DNA of 64,000 bases from Anaeramoeba flamelloides (GCA_027625915.1 JANTQA010000011.1:372001-436000), one strand, 5' to 3'; counted from the first letter of the stretch, positions 44,814 through 55,419 are shown. The notes: a model not told the origin generated them from the sequence alone. Program-made: numbers and translations.

Positions 44814-46535
44814 AAAATATTTGAACTCGCTTTAAGTAATGAATTTAAAAAAGAAATAAAAACATTGATTGATTCAAAATTCAAAATTGATCAACTTAGG
44901 GATTCGTATAATAACTATTTGGTACATTTGTGTGTCTATTATTCAAATTATTGGTTGGCAAAATTATTAATGTCCATTGGTGCAAGGGTTGATGTATCTG
45001 GGGGAGAATATAAAACCCCGTTGCAGGTTGCATCAGAATATAATAATATCTTAATTTTTATAATCTATTATTTGCATTCCAAGCAAATTACAATTTCTGA
45101 GTTGGAAAGGTATAAAAATAGCAATGTAATAATTGATCTGATATATCGCAAATTAAAAGAATTAAAAACAAAGCATTCTAAAAATATATCCTTCATTTTT
45201 AAAGAATTTAAACAATATACCGAAGAAAATCATTTAATATCAAAACATATTGATTTAAATTCTGATTTCCAGTTTCATAAAAAAATTGATGAAAATAAGC
45301 AATATATTAAACATTTAATAAAATATAAAAATAATTATTATATTAATACTCGGTATATAGATTTTCATTTTAAATCTGATTTTATTGAAAAGTATTTCCC
45401 AATGGTCGCAAATTCAAATAAGCCACAAATAAAAAAGGTGATTGAGCCCTTACTTGGCTTCTATTTTACCAGTGAAAAGGATGTGACACTTCATGTCAAT
45501 ACGATTACAGAATGCAATTCTTTACCAACATTAAGACCAATTATTCAAACCTTTTCAAAAAAAAATTTATCCTTCGATCCGATCTTAATATTATCAATTG
45601 CAAAACAAATAGTTAACATTTTGTCGATTTTAAAAAATAAATTTAATTATTATGTCCGAGGATTAAATACTTTATCAATTCAAATTACAAATAATGCGGA
45701 AATCAAATTGAAAAATATCTTTGCAAAATCAAAATTTAGTTATTACAATTTTTCAGGGTATAGTCTATCAAATGACAATAATGAAAAATCAAATTTATAT
45801 TCTTTTGGGATAATCATTTGGGAACTGTTTATGTGTAAAACTTATGATAATTTTATACATAAAAGGGGCAATACACAGATTTATGATCATAACCATAAAA
45901 TACCGGAAAAAATGTTGAATTCCTTACGGAAAAAAAAATTACAAAATTCATATACAACATCAAACTCTGCTAATAGAATTTTAATATTTAATAGTTTAAG
46001 GGATATTGTGTATGAATGTTTATCCCTGGGGAAATACCAATTAAACATCACCATTGAAGAAATATATAATAAAATTGAAAAGTGTTATCATCTTATCCCA
46101 GATAAAAAAATTGTCAGCCGTGTCGAAAAGGATTTTTTAAACAAGATAAACGAATTAAAAATAAGAGGTGACATATCTAAAAAATTATTTCAAGATGGAG
46201 TAGATTATAACAATAATAAGAAAAATTCAAATTTTAATCCAAAATTAAATTTAAAACCTAAGGATTCGATTGATTGGGCCATTAACGAAACAATTGGGAA
46301 AATAAATTTAGAATGTTCGAATACAATTAAACATTTAGAATTATTCATTTGGGAAATGTTTGTTGTATTGAAAAATATTGTTGATCAAGATAATTCTTTA
46401 ACAAAAAAATATAAATTTATTGTGAATTTATTTAAGTCAAATGGTTGGTTAGAGAATAAATTTACTTTGGAAAATATTTCAAAGGAATTTATTACTAATT
46501 TATTGAAAAATGGCATTATCAATTTTAATAAATAA
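44814..46535 (+). CDS. Ankyrin-repeat pseudokinase, first exon missing
   Basis: The open frame runs from just after an AG (44812-44813; the TAG there closes the frame upstream) to the TAA at 46533, 573 residues. No in-frame ATG precedes clear coding sequence, so an upstream exon supplies the start. Residues 1-100 resemble ankyrin units (LVHLCVYYSNYWLAKLLMSIGARVDVSGG, TPLQVASEYNN). The middle is a tyrosine-kinase-like (TKL) kinase fold, clearest at 'YYVRGLNTLSIQI', 'IKLKNIFAKS' and 'SNLYSFGIIIWELF'. In these, HRD has become VRG, DFG has become NIF, and the subdomain IX Asp is Asn. Catalysis is therefore unlikely, and a binding or scaffold role is inferred. The last ~150 residues are helical and unrecognised. 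Confidence 0.78.
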   Translation, partial: KIFELALSNEFKKEIKTLIDSKFKIDQLRDSYNNYLVHLCVYYSNYWLAKLLMSIGARVDVSGGEYKTPLQVASEYNNILIFIIYYLHSKQITISELERYKNSNVIIDLIYRKLKELKTKHSKNISFIFKEFKQYTEENHLISKHIDLNSDFQFHKKIDENKQYIKHLIKYKNNYYINTRYIDFHFKSDFIEKYFPMVANSNKPQIKKVIEPLLGFYFTSEKDVTLHVNTITECNSLPTLRPIIQTFSKKNLSFDPILILSIAKQIVNILSILKNKFNYYVRGLNTLSIQITNNAEIKLKNIFAKSKFSYYNFSGYSLSNDNNEKSNLYSFGIIIWELFMCKTYDNFIHKRGNTQIYDHNHKIPEKMLNSLRKKKLQNSYTTSNSANRILIFNSLRDIVYECLSLGKYQLNITIEEIYNKIEKCYHLIPDKKIVSRVEKDFLNKINELKIRGDISKKLFQDGVDYNNNKKNSNFNPKLNLKPKDSIDWAINETIGKINLECSNTIKHLELFIWEMFVVLKNIVDQDNSLTKKYKFIVNLFKSNGWLENKFTLENISKEFITNLLKNGIINFNK

Positions 46536-47467
46536 TCATTATTTTTTTTTTTTTTTTTTTGAATTTATATATTTCTATTTATCTTTATACTTCCCATATA
46601 CTTATTAGAAATTAATAATAAAATATTGAATAATATTTTTTTTAAAAAAAAAAAAGCAACAATAAAAATTTATTACTTTTTACGAATATTTCCAGAGAAA
46701 TATAGATATCTTCTGAAATATTCAAATAAAATTAAAAGAATTAATGGTATTTTGACAACAATTATTTTTTTCTAAAAATAAATAGAAGTATCCTCAATAT
46801 TCATTACAATTTTTTTTGTATAAATTTGGAAAATTAAATATTTTTCATCCTTTTTTGGTGATTGGTATTAAAAGAAAAGCTTCAGTACACCCAAAAAGAA
46901 TTCAGAAAATAGTGTTAATGTAAATGTAATTTAGCTATTGTGATTTTAATTTTACTAACAGCCTTTTTAAAATATATTACTTTTCCATTTTCGTTTCTTT
47001 TTCAATCAAAAAGTTAAAGTATAAATTGAATCCTCATGAATAAAAAAAGTCTTTTACTAGATTCTATTTTTGGAATTACTTTGCATAAAGTAAAAGATAA
47101 TAAATCCAAAATTAATTTTCCAAAAGAGCTTTGGTATAAAAAAAATGCGAAAACTCTAAAAGTTGAAATTACTAAATCTTGAAAAATAATATGAAACTTG
47201 TTTAAGATTTGTGATCTTTTTTTGATCTCTCTTCTAATTATCTAGGTGGGATTGTTCAAAATTTCAGTAGTATTGTATTTCGAAATTTTAATTTACTTCT
47301 CAAAGTAAATTTAACAAAAATATTTCATAAATTAACTTGAATTCCCAAGATTAAATTTGAAAAAACATTACAAGATCTACAAACATTAAAAGTTTGAAAA
47401 TTTCCAAAAATCAAAAAACGAAGAATTTTAGCGTAATTTATTCAATAAACATTAGTGAAAATTATTT

Positions 47468-47826
47468 CTTAATTTTTCATGGATTTTTTGATGAAATTGT
47501 GATTTTTCATTAAATGTGATACTTTTTGGGTATTTTTAAAAGGTATAAGAAACTTGTCAGTATATTTTGATGTATTAAATAACAATTCATTCCTTTTTAT
47601 TAAATATTGAAGGAGTTTAGGTTTGTTTGATTTTTGAAAAAGTATTTTTGATCTTAATTTGATGTTTCTCCCCCAGAATACTTCCTTTCTTTTTAAAGTA
47701 CAATAGATCCCCACTTAAAACATCAAATATATAGTCAAGTTTCTTATACCTTTTAAAAATACCCAAAAAGTATCACAGTTAATGAAAAAAATCAATATTT
47801 TATCAAAAAATCAATGAAATTTTAAG
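47468..47826. mobile_element. Foldback element H, 359 bp
   Basis: Arms of about 105 bp start CTTAATTTTTCATGGATTTT on the left and its near complement on the right. Both contain TGATACTTTTTGGGTATTTT and AAAGGTATAAGAAACTTG. The 81-codon frame at 47469-47714 is a translation of the arms and loop and is not accepted as a gene. Confidence 0.82.
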
Positions 47827-48109
47827 TTATCTTGTTAACTAATGTGAAGTTGACTTTGATTAAATGATAACTTGTAAAAAAAAAAAAAACATTGTTCTTT
47901 GAAGGCCTTATTTTCAAAATTCCAAGAGAAGGCCGAATATTTTTATGTACTTTATGTAAAAAGTAAATGTGAGAAACTAGAATAGAAATTTTGATAACTT
48001 TTCAGATTTTTTTTCTCACCTATGAAGTGAGTTACTTTTTGTTTTACTAATTCTAAATTAGTGATTCGAGGTATATTCAAAATGGTTATTTTAAATATTG
48101 TAGTATACT

Positions 48110-48600
48110 AAATCCCGTTTTAAAATATTGTGACTCACCTGAAATAATAAATTGAAAAAAAAAATTATTCTTTTGGTATTTACGAATACCAATTATTAAA
48201 TCTGATAAATAATTCCCTTTTAAAGTATTCTAAATCTATAAAAAACTGATATATTAAAAATTAAAAAAAAATAAAAACAAAAACTAAAAAAAACGTGAGT
48301 CACAATTTTTGAAAAGATAATTACAGATTTTTAATTCCTGGAATATATACATGAGAAAAGATTAAAAAAAAGATTTGTTACTAATAATCAAATTCATTTT
48401 AAAATACCTTACATACTCTCAATTTTTAAATGATTATTTGTCTTTTCGATCTTTTTTTTTTTTTTCACCTTGATTTTCTTTTTAAAAATTAAACAGGGAA
48501 ATGCAAAAAAAAAGAAAAAGAAAAAAAAAGAAAGGAAAAATAAAAATAAAAAGAAAAATTTTTGAAAAGAAAAAAAAAAGAAAAAAAAATAGTTTTTCAA
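48110..48600 (+). repeat. R1 palindromic repeat, copy 4 (clearest ends)
   Basis: ATTGTGACTCACCTGAAATA (48124) and GTGAGTCACAATTTTTGAAA (48295) are inverted and enclose about 200 bp. Beyond the palindrome, similarity to copies at 3190 and 13660 continues into an A-rich tract. Confidence 0.6.
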
Positions 48601-48820
48601 CATCTCTTTATTAAACTTTTCAGCAACACGATTTGATTTGTTTAATCATTTTAAGGCGTGTCACAATTTCTGAAAATTTGAAAATTTCATATTTATAAAA
48701 ATTAAAGAATATCTTGAAATAATAATATGAAAAAATAGTTAAAATAGAATTTATGAATAAAAGAAAAACTAAAATAAAAAAAGAAAATTAAAAATTGATA
48801 ATTCTATAATTGTTGAATCA

Positions 48821-50764
48821 TCAATTTTTCTCTTGCGCATACAAGACCACTCTTTTTTCAAAATTTAAATTGGATAAAGTATCATTTTTCATTGATTTTT
48901 TAAAAATAGTTTTTGGGTAACTTTGAATTAGTTCAAAGTTGGTTAATTCAGGGTTTATAGATTCCACCCAATAGAAAATATATTTTAATAAAGTTGAAGA
49001 TTTAAAAGTTCTCACCTTGTTTTCAAACCCTTTAATTCTGATTTGGATTGTGATGGAGTCTTTCTTTTCAGGGTTTGGTTCTGGTGGTAGCTGTAATAAT
49101 CGTTTTTTTTGTTTGTTTTGTATTCTTAATTTTTCATTTTCTTTGTTATTCTTCTCTTCTTCTTCCTTTTGAATTGATTCTTGTGTTTGGATTTCTAATA
49201 TTTTATCAGAAATTTGACTAATGGCATATTGAATGTCTTGTTTAATGATTTCATTTGATTCTTCATCTATTTCATAATCCTTCTCAAGCTCTTCTTTTAA
49301 TAAAAATTGGCTTGTTAATAAATCTTCTTTTTTAGGGTTTTCATCTTCTAAAATATTTGAAATTTCTTGAATGTGATTCTTAATATTTTTAACCTTTTCT
49401 TGATTTGGATTGATTTTTGGAGGTGTTTGATTATTGATGATATTTCGGTTTCTTGAATTTTGGGGCCTGATATAATAATTGCCTTGTATATTATTATTTT
49501 GTAGAAATCGATCAAGTTCTGAAAAGGGTTCATTTATATTTCGAGAGTTATTATTTAGAAAAGGAGAAATAAATTCTGAAAGTGCGACATCAATTCCAAG
49601 ATTATTTTGATTTTGGTTTCGATTTTGATTTCGATGATTTCCAAATAGTTCATTTCTATCCTTCATTTCTTGTGATACTTGTTCTTTTCTTCTATTGATT
49701 AATGTTTCTTTCAATAAATCCTTGTTGTTGCTGTTGTTGTCAGATATTAAATTAGAATTATTTCCAAGTTGTTCTAAAAATACTTTTCTTGCAAATTCTT
49801 CATCTTTTTTTTGCTTTTCTTTTTGCTTTTCTTTTTCCTTTTGAAGAAATTCATAATACTCTTTCAAAACTTCTTGGTCTTCTTCATTATTGTTATTATT
49901 AATGTTATTATTATTATTGTTGTTGTTGTTGTTTGGAAATTGGAAATTTAAATAATTGCTAGATTTTTCTTCTTCTTCTTCTTCTTCTGATTCAATAACA
50001 ATTTCATTATTGTTATTTTCATTATCATTTCTTCCAAAATCAATTATATTTTCAAAGTTGTTATCACTTGATGATGGGAATGTAGAATTGGTTTTTAAAT
50101 TATTGTCTTTAAAAAATGAGTCGAGAAATTCGAAAAATTGTTTTGAATTACAAAAACCTTGAAAATAGTCATTTTTTTTAGTTTGTAGATCTATGATATA
50201 AAAAAATGGGAAATTTTTAATTTTTAATTTTTTTAATACTTTTTTTTTTGTTGATTGTGAGCTGACATCACCTACCCAGAAATAAGTATTTTTTTTAATA
50301 AATTTCTCAATTTTTGGTTCTCCTAGGATTTTTATTGACTGTGTATTTTTGTTTGAGACTGGACTATCATGAAGATAGATTAATAAAGGTTTATTGGTAT
50401 TTTTATTCAATCGGATTGAATTTAATTTCTTTTTCGATAAATCAAAAAATGAATTTGTTAATGTTTGAAATTCCCTTATCTTTTCATAATCATTCCCCAA
50501 TGATTCGATGTCTTGTGTCACCATTTTGTTGAAAAAATCTTTCTTTGAAAATTCAATAAGAAAATCTTCCTCGCTTAATGATTCTTCATCTGTATTTTCA
50601 GTATTAATCGAAGTTAAATTAATTCTATTTTGATTGAGTATTGATCTGTTATTGTTATTGTTATCATTGGTAGAATTATTAATATGATCAACAAAATTAA
50701 TTTCTTCTCGATCTAAAATTGTAATAGATTGGGGGCTTTCTGTTGTCAAGGTGCCAATTGGAAT
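48821..50764 (-). CDS. UAS-UBX (FAF-like) p97 adaptor, first exon missing
   Basis: Open frame from 50764 (just after TAG at 50767-50765, a plausible acceptor) to TGA at 48821, 647 residues. There is no suitable ATG; the first in-frame Met falls about 80 residues in, after obvious coding sequence. Residues ~75-220 form a UAS thioredoxin-like domain (KPLLIYLHDSP, YFWVGDVSSQSTKKKVLKKLKIKNFPFFYIID). A Lys/Glu-rich coiled coil (EEDQEVLKEYYEFLQKEKEK...) and Asn-rich linkers follow. The last ~80 residues are a UBX domain (ITIQIRIKGFENKVRTFKSSTLLKYIFYWV), with YPK in place of the FPR turn that inserts into p97/Cdc48. Known family role: recruit p97 to ubiquitylated clients. The N-terminal UBA of FAF1/FAF2 would sit in the missing exon. 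Confidence 0.85.
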   Translation of the reverse strand: MPIGTLTTESPQSITILDREEINFVDHINNSTNDNNNNNRSILNQNRINLTSINTENTDEESLSEEDFLIEFSKKDFFNKMVTQDIESLGNDYEKIREFQTLTNSFFDLSKKKLNSIRLNKNTNKPLLIYLHDSPVSNKNTQSIKILGEPKIEKFIKKNTYFWVGDVSSQSTKKKVLKKLKIKNFPFFYIIDLQTKKNDYFQGFCNSKQFFEFLDSFFKDNNLKTNSTFPSSSDNNFENIIDFGRNDNENNNNEIVIESEEEEEEEKSSNYLNFQFPNNNNNNNNNNINNNNNEEDQEVLKEYYEFLQKEKEKQKEKQKKDEEFARKVFLEQLGNNSNLISDNNSNNKDLLKETLINRRKEQVSQEMKDRNELFGNHRNQNRNQNQNNLGIDVALSEFISPFLNNNSRNINEPFSELDRFLQNNNIQGNYYIRPQNSRNRNIINNQTPPKINPNQEKVKNIKNHIQEISNILEDENPKKEDLLTSQFLLKEELEKDYEIDEESNEIIKQDIQYAISQISDKILEIQTQESIQKEEEEKNNKENEKLRIQNKQKKRLLQLPPEPNPEKKDSITIQIRIKGFENKVRTFKSSTLLKYIFYWVESINPELTNFELIQSYPKTIFKKSMKNDTLSNLNFEKRVVLYAQEKN

Positions 50765-51102
50765 CTATTTTTAATAATAATAAATTTTTTTTCAGGAAAA
50801 AGGATAAATAAATATAAAGGCAAAATTGTTAAAAAATTTTTTTTATACATAAAGATAATAATAAGCTTATTTCATCTACTATTTTGAACAAAATTGAATT
50901 GTTAAATATGTTTTTAATTTACATTAAACATTATGATTTTTATTACAAAAAATAACCTAATTTTTGATAGTATAAATTATCTAAATGTAATTTATATCTT
51001 TTTAAGATTCAAAATTTGAGAAAATGATCAGGTATATTTTTAGAAAAATTCAAAACAAAAATTGTTTATCTTGGTGTAAATAGAATAGGGTACTGAAATT
51101 AA

Positions 51103-51909
51103 CATTGTGGAAAAAAAGTTAAACACGGTTTTTCATTGGGAACATTAATAGAACCTGAAAATTCAAAGTAAGATCAATTAATAAACGAAGAAATAAATAA
51201 ATAAAGACAAAATGAAATATTCAGCACAATAACGGTTTTTTTAATACTATCTTTTTGGTATGGGTTTTTCTTTGATTGATCAATTATTAAAAATTTTTGT
51301 TTAAAAAATTGATTATTTTTAAGATCTTGAAAATCACTGATCGTATTTTGATAATCAAGGAGATTTAAATTGTTTTTGTTGGGTTGATTCGAAAAAAATA
51401 TATGTACTATTCTTTCAAGTTAATTTATTTCTTCTTTTAATTGATTTTACTTTTTGTTTTCATATTCTATTAATTTTTCCAATGAAAAATCAGTTTTGAA
51501 ATTTTTTTCCTGTTTCATTTTTTTTCCCAAATACACAAGAGTAAATATGAATGTTCTAAAAAAAAGAGTTTTTACAATTTTAGAGATAAATAAAGAGTTC
51601 CATGAAATTACCCACAATTCAGTTATAGTGAATATAAATTCTGATTATCTTAATAGACTAATAAGTTTTATAATCAAAAAACCGTTTGGTAAATACCAAT
51701 CTTTCAATTTTAAAAAAAAAATCATTTTTCAAACAATGTATTGGTATTTACCAAACGGTTTTTTCTTTAAAAATCATTCAAGCTAAAAAAATCAAAACTC
51801 AGATATCTTTTACTATAACTGAATTGTGGGTAATTGCATGGAACTCTTTATTTATCTCTAAAATTGTAAAAACTCTTTTTTTACAACATTGATATTTACT
51901 CTTGTGTAG
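51103..51909. mobile_element. MITE family A, copy A3, interrupted by MITE B1
   Basis: The left end is CATTGTGGAAAAAAAGTTAA after TAA (51100-51102). The right terminal repeat reads GTTTCATTTTTTTTCCCAAATA up to the nested element and resumes with a single G (51909) and TAA (51910-51912). Removing B1 and one TA gives CCCAAATAG-TAA, equivalent to CCACAACAG-TAA in other A copies. The order of events is therefore A first, then B. Confidence 0.85.
51534..51906. mobile_element. MITE family B, copy B1, TA target, nested
   Basis: Ends CACAAGAGTAAATATGAATG and its complement are flanked by TA (51532-51533, 51907-51908). The arms extend about 70 bp (TTTACAATTTTAGAGATAAA). The centre has a second inverted repeat, CCGTTTGGTAAATACCAAT, separated from its complement by about 30 bp. 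The frame at 51454-51786 crosses both elements and is not a gene. Confidence 0.87.
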
Positions 51910-52020
51910 TAAAGAAAATTTTTCATTAATGTCTTTTCTTTTCTTATAATTGAATTTGAAAAAAAATAATTCCAAACAAATTTTGAATTATCAACTTATA
52001 TTAAACAAAATTCCAATGTA

Positions 52021-52545
52021 CAGTAGTGAAAAAAATACCGTACATGAAAAAAATACCGGACAATATTTTTAATTGTGAACATTAGGAAAATTGTTGTATA
52101 ATTTCTTTTATTTTCAATCAAATCCTTTTTTGAAAGAACCAAATTTTGTATGAACCTAGTAATAAACCTACCTAAAGTTCATTAAAGTCAGGTGTCTATA
52201 AATACACAAGTAATTTTTTGAAAGCATAAGTAGATCAAATTTTTTTTGAAAAACAATCGAGTTTTATAGAGGTTTGCTAGAGTTTGGAAAATGAGAATTT
52301 TTATTCTTATTTTTTGATTGATTGAATGATGTTTTGAACAAGTGTAATTCCATTAATCATCATTCTAATAAGTGGGTGAGTTATAATTTTCAAAAGTTTG
52401 AAATTTAAAAAAAGAAAAGGATTTGATTTTAAATAAAAGAAATTATACAACAATTTTCCGGATATTCACAATTAAAAATCTTCTCAGGGTTTTTTTTTAA
52501 TGTACTGTATTTTTTTTTTCATGCCAGGTATTTTTTCCACTACTA
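52021..52545. mobile_element. MITE family D (mariner-like), TA target
   Basis: Ends CAGTAGTGAAAAAAATACCG and ...GGTATTTTTTCCACTACTA, with TA at 52019-52020 and 52546-52547. Inner blocks also pair (AATTGTGAACATTAGGAAAA against TTTTCCGGATATTCACAATT). The ends resemble MITE C (CAGNRGTGNAA), which suggests the same transposase source. Confidence 0.85.
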
Positions 52546-52749
52546 TACCAAAAATTCTTCTTATTATCTATTTCAATTATTACAATATCCTTTGATTGAG
52601 GACACTAAGTTCATCTAACAATAAATACAAATATATAGCTCGAAAAAAACAAGAATCAACAAAATAAATCGAGATCACAAATTAGATCTGTTGATTTGAA
52701 AACACTTTTTGAAAACGGCTGTATTAAGTTTTTTTTTTTTTTGTATTGA

Positions 52750-53213
52750 CTGTTGAGAGAAAAATGTTGACAGAGAAAAATAGTTGGCTAGCAATTTTTA
52801 ATTGGGAACATTAATAGAACCTGAAAATGATTTTTAATTTCAATCGTTTGTGAAATAACTAAAGAAAATAACAATAATCTACTTATTAGAATAAGGATTA
52901 ATGTGATTCTAGTCTTTCAAAACCATATCTCTTATAATCTAAAGCAAGTTTAAAAATTACCATTTTCAGAATTAATAGTAAACTTTACGACAACTTGGAT
53001 TTTTGTTAAAATAGCATGATCTACTTTTAGTTATCAACCATTCAAATGAGTATTCTACACAAACCACATATTAATGAACTTGTAACACCTTTAAACCTGG
53101 ATTTATATAAAAGTCACCTAGTTATCAATAGGATTGTATTTTCAATTTTACTAATGTTCCCAATTAAAAATGGTTTCCCTATTTTTATGTGTCAAACATT
53201 TTTCTCTCAAGAG
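52750..53213. mobile_element. MITE family E, TGA target duplication, mosaic with family A
   Basis: Outer ends CTGTTGAGAGAAAAATG and CATTTTTCTCTCAAGAG are flanked by TGA (52747-52749, 53214-53216). The subterminal block TTTTTAATTGGGAACATTAATAG is the same as that just inside the ends of family A. E therefore looks like an A relative with exchanged outermost ends. Confidence 0.8.
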
Positions 53214-53649
53214 TGAACAACGAAAGTTTTAAACTAAAAGGCAGAGAGTCATAAATTATTCCAAAGGTTTTAAAAATAACTAAGAGCATTTTTAACTTTT
53301 TCTAAATAATGTTTCAATTTTTTTAAAGACCTAACTAAAAGGTTTGAGAAATGTTAAATCAACAACGAAGATTTTTTGATATTAAAACCGGAAGCAACTT
53401 TTGTTGATTTTTATTTTCAATTTAGCAATTAGATCGGCCAAGATCGTTGAGATCACTTCAAAATAAATGAACCAACTAATTATTAGAAAAAGATTTGATA
53501 AAAACGAAACAGAAAAAAATACGTTTTCTAATAAAAAAAATGGCATCAGAATAAAAATTATTGTACATTACAAAAAGAGATCACAAGAGAATTTCTCATG
53601 TAACTAATTAGTTTTATACTTAGTAATTCAAAACACGTTACTCTATTTT

Positions 53650-53881
53650 TTAGTCTTTGTAATTTGGCTGTAGCATTGAAAAAATAGAAAAAATAATAAA
53701 AAAAATGAAAAAAACTTACTGTTGGATCTTCACATTCTACACCCATAACAATCAAATTTTCTTCTGGAATGTGTGTATAATAACTAAGCACTTTCATTAA
53801 TCTTCCATACTCAACTTCAGGTTTTATTCTTATTATTGTTCTTTTTGCTTCGTGGTTAACATCCAATAGAATTGGTTCCAT
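53650..53881 (-). CDS. Small two-exon protein, about 59 residues, possible ubiquitin-like fold
   Basis: ATG at 53881. Exon 1 is 53720-53881, ending in GAT CCA ACA with donor GTAAGT. The best acceptor (CTACAG) starts exon 2 at 53667 (PNYKD, stop at 53652-53650). Residues 3-48 (ILLDVNHEAKRTIIRIKPEV..., LMKVLSYYTHIPEENLIVMG) have a strand-strand-helix-strand pattern and codon use unlike the low-complexity background. That would suit a ubiquitin-like or similar small beta-grasp domain, but I do not recognise the family and the fold is a guess. Other acceptors further downstream also give short ends. It could instead be the first exon of a longer gene whose remainder was lost. Confidence 0.5.
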
Positions 53882-53981
53882 TATTTAAAGTGTTTTTGTT
53901 GGTTTGGTTGGAAAATAATAAAATTTAAAAAAATGAAATTGTGTTCAAGACAAATTTTTTGAGTGATTTTTTTGAAAAGAA

Positions 53982-54064
53982 GTGAATAGTCAAGTAGAAG
54001 TTCAAGACACAATTATAGAGTAGTGATTATTTTAAAAAGATATGAATAGTCAAGTTGAAGTTCA
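53982..54064 (+). repeat. Short tandem direct repeat upstream of the small gene
   Basis: The unit TGAATAGTCAAGTAGAAGTTC is repeated about 60 bp on as TGAATAGTCAAGTTGAAGTTC. The intervening TTAGTGATT / GTAGTGATTATTTT text is also partly repeated. It sits about 100-180 bp upstream of the ATG at 53881, so it may be promoter sequence; no function is shown. Confidence 0.45.
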
Positions 54065-55419
54065 GATAAAATTTCATCTTAGTGATTTCTTTTTCATTAG
54101 AATATTGAATTTGAAAGATTTTTCAATTTCTAAAATAATCGTGGTTTTTCAATTTTAAAAACAGAATAATATGTGAAACAATTCGAGACAGTTCTTATTA
54201 AAGTGAAACAGGGAAGGTTTAAGCTTGGGTACAAAACAAGCTTTTTAAAAATTTTTCTTTTGGTTATTTAGATACTCTAACAAAATGAAATTCAATAATT
54301 TAAATTCACATTTTAGACATGAAAAGGATTGAATCTTTTATTAAAGGTACACAAGATCTTTTTTGATCAAATAATAAAAAATTCCAAAATTATTAATCTC
54401 CATTTTTTAAAGGTTAATCTCAAATTTTTTGTTGAAACAAGTTTTTTGAATTCAAATGAAAACAGATCATGGTTTTCTTGAATTGACAACTCTCTGTAAA
54501 ATATAAAATGATAGTCTAATTTTTTCCAGTCAGAATTTTTTCAATAAAGGGATCAATTTTTTAACTTTTGAAGAAAATATTAGTGATCTACCTTTGAAGT
54601 TAAATACTACAAGACTTCACTGAGTTAAGTGAATCATAATTATTTTTAAGTTGAGCATTTAAATTCAAAATCTTATGTGATGTTTAAAAAAATTATGTTT
54701 AGACGAAAAAGCACATCTATCCAAATAAAATCAATAGTTTATTCCTTTTTCCAATATCATATCCAGTTCACTGTTCAATAATATCACCTAACGACAAATC
54801 AATATTGGATCTAAAATCTTTTTTGATTTATTATCAGTAAATTTAAATGAGGAATGAATTTGTTGAAATTTTTTGATGAATTTCTAAATTTTTATTTAAT
54901 TGATGATTAAAATATTCACAAAAATTAAATCAATTTTTGAAGACTAACATTAGAGGTTTTAAGAAAATTTTAAATTTGGAATTGAAATTATTGAAAAATT
55001 TTTTCAAATATTCTCAATTCAGTTGAGATATTTTTTTTATTTTTTTGTTGATGAATTATCTCAAAAATTTATTCTATTGGTTGAGATAAATTTTCAAATA
55101 AGATCTTTTTTTTAAAGAATTTCTTTTAAAATTCTGGAACTTTAAGAAACCAATAACATCTTTATTGGTTCGTAAGTGTTAAAAAGGTGGTAAAAACAAA
55201 AATATCAAGAAGTAAAACTTCTATAATTATTAATTTTTTGCTACCTTTGGAATAATTAGAATAATATTTCAAAAAATGTTTGTTAATTAGAAAATCTCAA
55301 TAATCATCTAATTCTATTTTTAAAATACAATTTAAATGAGAAATGAATTTAGATTAAGTGATTAAAATAGTCGTAATTCATCTAAAATTAAAATATTCCT
55401 TCTGAAAGTAAAGTGAATT

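Larger units (their letters stand above)
46536..48820. other. Intergenic with foldback H and repeat R1
   Basis: The 3' ends of the pseudokinase and UBX genes converge here. It contains foldback H (47468-47826), R1 copy 4 (about 48110-48600) and homopolymer runs. No gene seen. Confidence 0.5.
50765..53649. other. Intergenic cluster of MITEs
   Basis: Four inverted-repeat elements (A3 with B1 nested in it, D, E) occupy most of 51103-53213. The remainder, 50765-51100 and 53217-53649, is A/T-rich and holds no recognised gene. The missing 5' exon of the UBX gene should lie here or further upstream on the minus strand. Confidence 0.55.

Noticed and set aside
51454-51892. Frames of 110 and 68 codons
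   Set aside because: They span the MITE A3/B1 nest.
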